A stretch of 64,000 nucleotides of DNA from Pseudoclavibacter sp. 13-3 (GTDB taxonomy: Bacteria; Actinomycetota; Actinomycetes; Actinomycetales; Microbacteriaceae): assembly GCF_021168475.1 (NCBI RefSeq), contig NZ_JAJOZT010000001.1:248001-312000 (forward strand), in the 5' to 3' direction. Position 1 is the stretch's first letter; every line of letters begins with the position of its first letter. The notes beneath the pieces were generated by a model. It did no database searches, had not been told where the DNA came from, and saw nothing but the letters and a program-made list of their open reading frames with translations. The translations under genes were made by a program, and so were the position numbers. This document shows, piece after piece, positions 29,211 through 35,846 of this stretch.

Positions 29211-30053
29211 ATGAACGCTGACTATGAGCTCGTGCCTCGGCTCACGAATCAGAACCTGGCTCGGCTGGGAGACGACGACGTCGCTCATTGGCGTCAGCTC
29301 AGAGAGCAGTTCACCGGTTTTCTGCTGCAGTACAAGTTCGCCATCGACGAGGTGCTCACCAAAGTGAACATTCTGCGCGATGAGTTCGCGCATCTGCACA
29401 GTGAGAACCCCATCGAGCATGTGAAGTCCCGACTCAAGTCGCCCGAGAGCCTGCTCGACAAGATCGAGCGCAAGGGCATCGCCCCCGACTTCGACTCCAT
29501 CCGCGCCGAGATCACCGACATCGCCGGCGTGCGCATCACCTGCAGCTTCGTCTCTGACATCGAACAGGTCTACCGCGCCCTGCTGCGCCAAGACGATCTC
29601 ACCGTGCTGCAGGTCAAAGACTATGTGCACCAGCCCAAGCCCAACGGCTACCGCAGCCTGCACATGATCGTCTCGGTGCCGGTGTTCCTCTCATCGGGAA
29701 CGGTTCCGGTGACGGTCGAGATTCAGATTCGCACCATCGCGATGGATTTCTGGGCGTCGCTCGAGCACAAGATCTACTACAAATACCGCCATGACGTGCC
29801 CGAGCAGATTCGACGCCAGCTGCACGAATCGGCCCAGACGGCGACCGAACTCGACGAGCTGATGGCCGATCTGCATCAGCAGGTGCACGGCCTCGACGAC
29901 GCCGAGACGATCGACGATCCCGATCTGTTCCACTCGCATCCGCGCGACAGCCATGCAGCGAACAGCACCGAGACGCCCGGGCTGCCGCTGCACAACCATC
30001 TGATCAACCGCCTGGCCCATCTGCGAGACCGATACGGCCAAGACGCGACCTGA
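29211..30053 (+). CDS. Small alarmone synthetase (RelQ/RelP-like GTP pyrophosphokinase)
   Basis: This 280-residue protein consists of a RelA/SpoT synthetase domain without hydrolase or ACT domains, so it probably makes (p)ppGpp from ATP and GTP or GDP. The substrate loops are visible as DIAGVRITCSFVSDIEQVY near residues 103-121, KPNGYRSLHMIV near 141, and VEIQIRTIAMDFWASLEHKIYYK near 162. The ATG at 29211 has TAACGT seven bases upstream and poor ribosome site, so it may be leaderless; GTG 29202 is the alternative. The C terminus is His/Asp-rich. It follows dnaE2 by 10 bases. Confidence 0.92.
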   Translation: MNADYELVPRLTNQNLARLGDDDVAHWRQLREQFTGFLLQYKFAIDEVLTKVNILRDEFAHLHSENPIEHVKSRLKSPESLLDKIERKGIAPDFDSIRAEITDIAGVRITCSFVSDIEQVYRALLRQDDLTVLQVKDYVHQPKPNGYRSLHMIVSVPVFLSSGTVPVTVEIQIRTIAMDFWASLEHKIYYKYRHDVPEQIRRQLHESAQTATELDELMADLHQQVHGLDDAETIDDPDLFHSHPRDSHAANSTETPGLPLHNHLINRLAHLRDRYGQDAT

Positions 30054-30062
30054 TCAGTCAGC

Positions 30063-30079
30063 CGTCTGCGAGACAGACG
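30063..30079. terminator. Weak hairpin between convergent genes
   Basis: CGTCTG and CAGACG form a 6-bp stem around a 5-base loop shortly after the alarmone synthetase stop codon. There is no T run, so a terminator role is only suggested by position. Confidence 0.3.
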
Positions 30080-30093
30080 CGCACTGCTCGGCC

Positions 30094-30138
30094 CAGCTCA
30101 CTCAGCTCACTCAGATCGCCCAGATCGCCCAGCTCACT
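30094..30138. repeat. Five 9-bp tandem repeats between convergent genes
   Basis: Five consecutive 9-mers read CAGCTCACT, CAGCTCACT, CAGATCGCC, CAGATCGCC, CAGCTCACT, giving an A-A-B-B-A order. The array fills most of the spacer between the alarmone synthetase and the PEP mutase-like gene and touches the latter's stop codon. Confidence 0.75.
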
Positions 30139-30926
30139 CAGTTCAGCTCGGGCGTGTCTTCGGGAATCACACCGTCGCCGTAGAGACTCGTCGCCAGATC
30201 GCGCAGCGCGCGCAGCGCATGCCGCTGGGTCATCGGCCCATATGAGATGCGAGCGACGCCGAGCTGCTCGTATTCTGCTGCGCTCAACGCGCCCGGCAGC
30301 CCGATCACGCTGAGACGGCCTCGCCCGAGGCCATCGACCAGTCGTTCGGTGGTCTCACGATCGAGCACTCCGGGCACGAACACCAGTGCCGCACCGGCCT
30401 CCAAATAGGCGCGGCCTCGGGTCACCGCATCGTCGATGATCACGTCAACGGGTCGGTCGCCACCGAGCACGAACGCATCGGTACGAGCGTTGAGCTGAAA
30501 GTCGACCCCGGCTGACCCCGCAGCTGCGACGACGCGGCGCACCGTCTCGACCGACGTCTCGAACGGCCGCAGACGATCTTCGATGTTCGCGCCCACCACG
30601 CCCACATCGATCGCACGGCGCACCGTCTCGGCGGCATCACCGTGCCCGTCGTCCAGATCAGCGCTCACCGGCAGCTCGGTCGCAGCCACGATGCGCGCAG
30701 TGGCTGCGAGCAGCAGATCAAGCGGAATCTCACCATCGGCATAGCCGTGACTCGCTGCGATCGAGTGCCCGGCGGTCGCCAGGGCCTTGGTCTCGGGCAG
30801 GTCTGCGACCACTGTGGCGGTGACCGCGTCCCAGACGTTCACCACCTGCAGGATGCCCGGGTCGCGATGCAGCGCACCCAACGTCTCGGCCCTGCGCGCG
30901 GTCTCGGCTCTCGTCGTCTCGCTCAT
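30138..30926 (-). CDS. Isocitrate lyase/PEP mutase family protein
   Basis: This 262-residue TIM-barrel protein belongs to the isocitrate lyase/phosphoenolpyruvate mutase superfamily, whose members cleave or form C-C or P-C bonds next to a carboxylate with Mg2+. It has LQVVNVWDAVTATVVADL near the start, the metal-binding VSADLDDGHGD near residue 86 (family DxDxGxG pattern), and GVVGANIEDR with the second metal ligand Glu near 110. The lyase KKCGH motif is absent, so it is not a true isocitrate lyase. Start ATG 30926 follows GAGAGGAACC. Substrate is unknown. Confidence 0.85.
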   Translation of the reverse strand: MSETTRAETARRAETLGALHRDPGILQVVNVWDAVTATVVADLPETKALATAGHSIAASHGYADGEIPLDLLLAATARIVAATELPVSADLDDGHGDAAETVRRAIDVGVVGANIEDRLRPFETSVETVRRVVAAAGSAGVDFQLNARTDAFVLGGDRPVDVIIDDAVTRGRAYLEAGAALVFVPGVLDRETTERLVDGLGRGRLSVIGLPGALSAAEYEQLGVARISYGPMTQRHALRALRDLATSLYGDGVIPEDTPELN

Positions 30927-31083
30927 GGTCGGTTCCTCTCGTCGGAGTCCGGCCGATCCGGTCGTGTCGGCCGGGGTCGAGCCGATGTCCCGGCCCGTTG
31001 CCACGAGACTAGCGACCGGTCGCCCGGCGAACCGCATTGCTTCCTCCCAGCGCGAACACCGTATACGTCGCCGAACGGCAGCG

Positions 31084-31806
31084 TCACTGCCCACCGGCAG
31101 CCAGCCGCATCAGGTCAGAGTCGAAGTCGAGCCCGGCAGCATCCCCTGCACTAGTCTTGCCCCTCACTGCCGCCGTCTGCTCGGCGACCGATCCGAACTC
31201 ATGCTGGTAGTGCTGCCAACCGCTGCTGGTGATCGCCCGCGCGACGTCGCTCGCCAGCAGCACGACCAGTTCGCTTGCCGCGCGATCAAGCCGCCCGCCC
31301 AGACTCGCCGAGCCCCAGTCTTCAGATGTGCTGAAGACCGAGGTCGGAATCGTCAGCGTGCGGAAGAACGCCATCGTCGAACGCAGCTGCTCGTCGACCA
31401 CGAGCGCGTGCCGCGCAGTGCCGGCCGTGGCCAGCAGCGCGGTCGGCTTCGCCAGCAGCAGGTCTTGGTCGAGAATGTCGAGAAAGCTCTTGAGCAGCCC
31501 GCTCATGCCGGCTTTGTAGATCGGCGTCGCGACCACGATCGCATCCGCTGTGGCCAGCCGATCGATCGCCTGTGCGATCTCGACGCTCTGCAGACCGCTG
31601 ATCATCGCCTGCACGATCTGCTGTGCCAGCGGGCGCAGCTCGATCTGACGCACCTCGACGGTGACCTGCGCCGCCTCGGCTCGCTGCAGCACCCGCCGCA
31701 CGAACTGATCGGCCAGAAGATGCGTCGACGACGGCTGCGACACCCCGGCGCTGATCACCACGATCTGCCGGGTGCGCCCGGTCGCCTCGTCTTTCTGCGG
31801 TTCCAT
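31084..31806 (-). CDS. CE1759 family FMN reductase
   Basis: This 240-residue flavodoxin-like NAD(P)H:FMN reductase shows the nucleotide loop VVISAGVSQPSSTHLLAD near residues 15-32 and TPIYKAGMSGLLKSFLDIL, LLATAGTARHALVVDEQLR in the flavin-binding parts. Family members supply reduced FMN to partner monooxygenases. The LLM oxidoreductase two genes upstream on the same strand (CE1758-type) is the likely client. Start 31806 follows AGGTGAG. The last 25 residues are less conserved. Confidence 0.88.
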   Translation of the reverse strand: MEPQKDEATGRTRQIVVISAGVSQPSSTHLLADQFVRRVLQRAEAAQVTVEVRQIELRPLAQQIVQAMISGLQSVEIAQAIDRLATADAIVVATPIYKAGMSGLLKSFLDILDQDLLLAKPTALLATAGTARHALVVDEQLRSTMAFFRTLTIPTSVFSTSEDWGSASLGGRLDRAASELVVLLASDVARAITSSGWQHYQHEFGSVAEQTAAVRGKTSAGDAAGLDFDSDLMRLAAGGQ

Positions 31807-31884
31807 CGTTCTCACCTGTTCTCTCTCACTCTGCTGACTCGTCTCGCTGTGCTGAGTCGTCTCGCGCACGACCATTCCCCCGGC

Positions 31885-32406
31885 TCATGCCTCGCCGTCT
31901 TCGGCAGCCGAACGTGCCAGCCGCGCCGCCAGATCGCGCAGCTGCTCCAGCTCCGCGTCGCTCAGCGCCGCCGTCAGACGGTCGGCCACCAGTCGTGCAT
32001 GCCGTCGGCCGACCATCCGCTGCACTCGGTTTCCCTCTGCAGTCAGCGTGACGCAGACCCGCCGGCTGTCGTGCGGCATCCGCTCGCGACCGACCAGACC
32101 ACGGCCGACCAGCCGCTCGATCAGGCGCGAGAGGGTCGGTTGCGTGAGCATCACACTCGCGTTCAGTTCGCCCATGCTCAGCCCGTTCGGCTCTTTCGCC
32201 AGGGTGTAGAGCACGTCGTACTCGCTCAGCGACACCTGCTGCCAGATGTCGTCGGCCTCGAAGGCGTGCAGCAGTCGTCCCTGAGCGCGAAAGAGCGCCT
32301 CCCACGCCTCGTTCGCGATGCGCACCGACCGGCGCGCCGACCGGTGCGCGCCGCCTCGGCCGGCGACAGCACCGGCGCCGGTCGCGAACGGCTCACCGGC
32401 GCACAT
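31885..32406 (-). CDS. MarR family transcriptional regulator
   Basis: This 173-residue winged-helix protein has the MarR core: LSEYDVLYTLAKEPNGLSMGELNASVMLTQPTLSRLIERLVGRGLVGRERMPHDSRRVCVTLTAEG. It starts inside the end of the LLM oxidoreductase gene (14-base overlap) with AGGACA upstream, so it is translated from the same message. It lies between the oxidoreductase and its reductase, and probably represses this operon through the repeat at 33672-33687. Its ligand is unknown. Confidence 0.88.
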   Translation of the reverse strand: MCAGEPFATGAGAVAGRGGAHRSARRSVRIANEAWEALFRAQGRLLHAFEADDIWQQVSLSEYDVLYTLAKEPNGLSMGELNASVMLTQPTLSRLIERLVGRGLVGRERMPHDSRRVCVTLTAEGNRVQRMVGRRHARLVADRLTAALSDAELEQLRDLAARLARSAAEDGEA

Positions 32407-33562
32407 CGTCGGTGTCCTGGTAGGGCGAGCCACCGGTGACGTTGTCGCCGCGGTTGGCGTTCGGGCGCGGCTGGCGCGGTTCGGCGTCGCCGTACTTCGC
32501 ACGCACCAGAGACGCGTGCGTCGGCGCGTCGGGCACACCTGGAGCGCGCAGCGCCGCCAGCTCGCGACGCAGCACGGGCACGACCTCGCCGCCCAGCAGC
32601 TCGAGCTGGTCGAGCACGGCTGTCAGGGGCAGCCCCGCGTGATCCATCAGGAACAGCTGACGCTGGTAGTCGCCGAACGACTCCCGGAACGTGAGCGTCT
32701 TGTCGATGACCTCCTGCGGGCTGCCCACGCTGAGGGGCGTCTGACTGGTGAAGTCCTCCATCGTGGGCCCGTTGCCGTAGACCGGCGCGTGGTCGAAGTA
32801 CGGCCGAAACTCGCGGATGGCATCCTGCGAGCGTTTCGCGATGTAGGCCTGACCGCCGAGTCCGACGATCGCCTGGGCCGCCGTGCCGTGCCCGTAGTGC
32901 TCGAAGCGCTGCCGGTACATGCGGATCAGCCGCATGTAGTGCTCTTTGGGCCAGAAGATGTTGTTGGCGAAGAAGCCGTCGCCGTAGTAGGCCGCCTGCT
33001 CGGCGATCTCTGGTGTGCGAATCGAACCGTGCCAGACGAAGGGCGGCACGTCGTCGAGCGGCCGCGGCGTCGAGGTGAATCCCTGCAGCGGCGTGCGGTA
33101 GCTGCCCTGCCAGTCGACGACGTCCTCTCGCCACAGCCGGTGCAGCAGGTTGTAGTTCTCGAGCGCCATGGGCAGAGACTCGCGGATGTCTTTGCCGAAC
33201 CAGGGGTAGACCGGCGCGGTGTTGCCGCGGCCGAGCATCAGATCCATGCGTCCGTCAGAGACGTGCTGAAGCATCGCGTACTCCTCGGCCAGTCGCACCG
33301 GATCGTTCGTGGTGATCAGCGTGGTCGAAGTGCTCAGCACGATGCGCTCGGTCTGCGCCGCGATGCTGGCGAGCAGCGTGGTCGGCGACGACGAGAAGAA
33401 CGGCGGGTTGTGGTGCTCGCCGATCGCGAAGACGTCCATGCCGACCTCTTCGGTCTTCTTCGCGATGGTCACCGCGGCCTTGATGCGCTGCGCCTCGCTG
33501 GGGGTCTCGCCGCTGACCGGGTCGCGCGTGATGTCGCTGACCGAGAAGATTCCGAACTGCAT
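32393..33562 (-). CDS. LLM-class flavin oxidoreductase (CE1758 family)
   Basis: This 389-residue luciferase-like monooxygenase uses reduced FMN to oxidise an unknown substrate. The TIM-barrel landmarks include FAIGEHHNPPFFSSSPTTLLASIAAQT near residue 46, EYAMLQHVSDGRMDLMLGRGNTAPVY, and PPFVWHGSIRTPEIAEQAAYYGDGFF. The C-terminal 40 residues are Pro/Asn/Asp-rich and likely flexible. ATG 33562 follows GAGAGGCGG. The operon order oxidoreductase-MarR-FMN reductase suggests an inducible two-component monooxygenase. Confidence 0.91.
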   Translation of the reverse strand: MQFGIFSVSDITRDPVSGETPSEAQRIKAAVTIAKKTEEVGMDVFAIGEHHNPPFFSSSPTTLLASIAAQTERIVLSTSTTLITTNDPVRLAEEYAMLQHVSDGRMDLMLGRGNTAPVYPWFGKDIRESLPMALENYNLLHRLWREDVVDWQGSYRTPLQGFTSTPRPLDDVPPFVWHGSIRTPEIAEQAAYYGDGFFANNIFWPKEHYMRLIRMYRQRFEHYGHGTAAQAIVGLGGQAYIAKRSQDAIREFRPYFDHAPVYGNGPTMEDFTSQTPLSVGSPQEVIDKTLTFRESFGDYQRQLFLMDHAGLPLTAVLDQLELLGGEVVPVLRRELAALRAPGVPDAPTHASLVRAKYGDAEPRQPRPNANRGDNVTGGSPYQDTDDVRR

Positions 33563-33657
33563 GTCTGCCGCCTCTCATCGTGTGGCCGGTGGATGCCGTG
33601 GTGCTGCGGCGATCTCGTCGATCGATGCGCTGTGCCTCGATTCGTCGGCCTGGTGTC

Positions 33658-33687
33658 ATTCTACTTGTCTCTGCAACTTATGCAACT
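33658..33687 (-). promoter_or_regulatory. Promoter and candidate MarR operator of the LLM operon
   Basis: On the minus strand TTGCAT (33680-33685) and TAGAAT (33658-33663) are separated by 16 bases. The direct repeat TGCAACT occurs at 33672-33678 and 33681-33687, covering the -35 box and spacer. Its position fits repression by the MarR protein of the operon; the predicted leader is about 90 bases. Confidence 0.55.
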
Positions 33688-33705
33688 GAATAGATATTCC
33701 CGCAG

Positions 33706-33861
33706 ATGAGCGACGACGAACCGCAGACGATGCCTTGCACACTCACCCGGCCCATGCATCCGCTCGCGGTATTCGTCAGTGGTGGGCGAACGACGCACAC
33801 AGCAGCAGAGTATGCCCAGCCACACGGCGTGCGCGCGCTGAGCTGTCACTGCGGTCACTGA
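33706..33861 (+). CDS. Possible 51-residue small protein
   Basis: An open frame of 51 codons begins at ATG 33706 in the spacer upstream of the LLM operon, on the opposite strand, and ends inside the last codons of the convergent deacetylase gene. It would encode MSDDEPQTMPCTLTRPM at the start and end in SCHCGH. GATATT lies seven bases before the ATG, which could be the -10 of a leaderless mRNA sharing the operator with the LLM promoter. There is no known family, and it may be chance. Confidence 0.2.
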   Translation: MSDDEPQTMPCTLTRPMHPLAVFVSGGRTTHTAAEYAQPHGVRALSCHCGH

Positions 33862-35006
33862 GAGAGCACGGCCTTCACCGTCGCGAGCTTCGTGCCGTAG
33901 TCGATGCGCACGCGAGGCAGGGCGAGCTTGTCGCTGCCCTGATGCACGGTGCCGCCGGCGACGGTGACCGCGAGATCGAATCCCGCCTGCCGCACCCCCT
34001 GCTCTGCGACGGCGTTGTGATGGCCGAAAGGGTATGCGACGACCTCTTTGACCCCCAGGATGTCAGCAGAGGTCTGCAGATCCTGCGCCACGACCTGCGC
34101 CGACTCGTTCACCATGCGCCCTCTGCCGTTCGCACCGGCGCGGTGCATGTCGTCCGTGTGCGAGCGCTGCAGCACGAAGCGGTTGGGCGCCGCATCGGTG
34201 CGAGCACTCGTGATCACGAACGAGGTGGTCATCACCTTGTACCGCTCGACGATCGGCGCGGCAAGGTCGATCCATGATGAGTCGGCGTCGTCATCGGTGA
34301 CGATCACCGACTTTCGAGGCAGGGCGAGGCGCCCGTCGACGAACGCGTCGAGCTCGTCCCAGGTCGGCAGGTAGTAGTCGTTCTCAGAGATATAGCGAAT
34401 GTGCTCCTCGAAGTCTCCGATGTACGCGTAGTTCAGACGCAGCCAGCCGCTCTCGCCCTCCGGCTTCGTCGTGAACTGGTGATACATCAGAATCGGCACC
34501 CGCACGTCGGCCGCACGCACCGCATCCGGCGTCTGCCACGCGGCATGCAGGGTGCGCTCGCCGTCAGTGCAGTCGACCAGATGCGCCCCGTTGACCCGGG
34601 CGCGCTGATCGGCGGATGCGGCGCTCACGTCATCGGCGTACCACCCGGCGAACACCCACCCGGTTCGACTCGGCACCGGCAGGTCGTGGTAGAGCTCTCC
34701 GACGGTCTCGGGCACCTCTGGCTCGTGCACGTCTTCGCCGGCGAACGAGACCGTGCAGAGGCCGGCGTCGTCGACACCGTCGCTTCTCGGTTCCGCCGTC
34801 GAATCCGGCGCGTCGGCGCCGGCAGCTGCGAGGGCGGCATCCCGGGCAGGCTGCGACGACACGGTGCCGGTGCTCGGAATGAGCGCGCCGACGATCAGCA
34901 GCACCGCCGCGAGGGCGACGAGGGCAGCCGTCAGCAGACGAATCGAGGCGAGCCGATGCCGCCCGCGGGCATGTCGATGCGGTCTGCGTCGATTTGGCTT
35001 GCTCAT
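33855..35006 (-). CDS. Membrane-anchored polysaccharide deacetylase with InlB-type repeat
   Basis: This 383-residue extracytoplasmic protein has a basic N terminus, one membrane segment (ASIRLLTAALVALAAVLLIVGALIP, residues 20-44), a short Flg_new/InlB-B-like repeat ending GWVFAGWYADD, and a NodB deacetylase domain. Metal-binding motif 2 is SHTDDMH and motif 3 includes AYPFGHH. Motif 1, normally TFDDG, reads VIVTDDDADSSW, so the aromatic residue and Gly are replaced. It probably removes acetyl groups from wall or capsule sugars. ATG 35006 follows GGGGGAG. It lies 27 bases downstream of nei. Confidence 0.85.
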   Translation of the reverse strand: MSKPNRRRPHRHARGRHRLASIRLLTAALVALAAVLLIVGALIPSTGTVSSQPARDAALAAAGADAPDSTAEPRSDGVDDAGLCTVSFAGEDVHEPEVPETVGELYHDLPVPSRTGWVFAGWYADDVSAASADQRARVNGAHLVDCTDGERTLHAAWQTPDAVRAADVRVPILMYHQFTTKPEGESGWLRLNYAYIGDFEEHIRYISENDYYLPTWDELDAFVDGRLALPRKSVIVTDDDADSSWIDLAAPIVERYKVMTTSFVITSARTDAAPNRFVLQRSHTDDMHRAGANGRGRMVNESAQVVAQDLQTSADILGVKEVVAYPFGHHNAVAEQGVRQAGFDLAVTVAGGTVHQGSDKLALPRVRIDYGTKLATVKAVLSQ

Positions 35007-35033
35007 TCGGTCTCCCCCTTTACCCGAGTGCCG

Positions 35034-35846
35034 TCACGCACCGGGCCACCCACAGTCTGCCACCACCGGCTGACACTTCGGGCACCAGTAGACATCGCGC
35101 AGCCGGGTCGCATCGGCGCCGAGACGGTCGAAGCGAATCTCTGCCCCGCAGCGTCGACAGGGCAGCCCGGCGCGAAAGCAGACATAGAGACGTTCGCCGC
35201 GCCGACGGTTGCCAGTCGTGGTGCGTTCGACGCGGTCGCGGTTCGCGCGGATCATCCGCGCGCCGAGACGCAGCATCGCCACGGCGTCGACCTGATTCGC
35301 CGGGGTGTGCGGGTCGATGCCGCGCAGAAAGCAGATCTCATTGCCGTACTCGTTGCCGAACCCGGCCACGGTGCGCTGATCGAGCAGGGCGACGTGCACC
35401 GGGCGTGCGTCGGCGGCCAGGCGCTCGGCGGCGATCTCGAGCCCGCCGTGATCCCACTGCGGCTTCAGCGGGTCGGGCCCGAGCAGGTCGGTCAGCAGGT
35501 GCTCTTCGGCGCGCGGCACGACGCGCACCTCGGCGAGTTCGAAGCCGACGGTCACGATCGTCTCAGTGGCGAGTACCGCCCGTGCCTGATAGCCGGGTGA
35601 ACGCCAGCGCTGACCGGGACGGTACCGATCCCAGTGCCCTTCCATGCGCAGATGGGAGTGCAGCGTGTAGTCGCCGATGCGATGCAGGAGGTGCTTGCCA
35701 TAGCAGGTGACCTGCTCGACCCGGCATCCGGTCAGATCGACCGTGGCCGACCGCGGCACGCGCACGTCGAACCGGGTGAGCGTCTGCCCGCGCAGCGCGT
35801 CGTCGAGCAGCCGGGCGGTGCGGTAGACGGTATCGCCTTCGGGCAT
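35034..35846 (-). CDS. nei: Fpg/Nei family DNA glycosylase
   Basis: This 270-residue glycosylase/AP lyase excises oxidised bases. The catalytic N terminus Pro2-Glu3 is present (MPEGDTVYR), as are the H2TH segment (VHVALLDQRTVAGFGNEYGNEICFLRGI) and a C-terminal zinc finger with CRRC and CPKC pairs. The start EGDTVYR and insertion pattern resemble Nei (endonuclease VIII) of actinobacteria more than Fpg. The start codon shares one base with the lhr stop (TGATG), so the two are translationally coupled. Confidence 0.93.
   Translation of the reverse strand: MPEGDTVYRTARLLDDALRGQTLTRFDVRVPRSATVDLTGCRVEQVTCYGKHLLHRIGDYTLHSHLRMEGHWDRYRPGQRWRSPGYQARAVLATETIVTVGFELAEVRVVPRAEEHLLTDLLGPDPLKPQWDHGGLEIAAERLAADARPVHVALLDQRTVAGFGNEYGNEICFLRGIDPHTPANQVDAVAMLRLGARMIRANRDRVERTTTGNRRRGERLYVCFRAGLPCRRCGAEIRFDRLGADATRLRDVYWCPKCQPVVADCGWPGA

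Noticed and set aside
26531-29212. 893-codon minus-strand frame opposite dnaE2
   Set aside because: This is a mirror of third-position GC bias in dnaE2. No domain or start signal is seen.
30094-30138. CRISPR-like array
   Set aside because: The 9-bp units have no spacers and no cas genes are near, so this is a plain tandem repeat.
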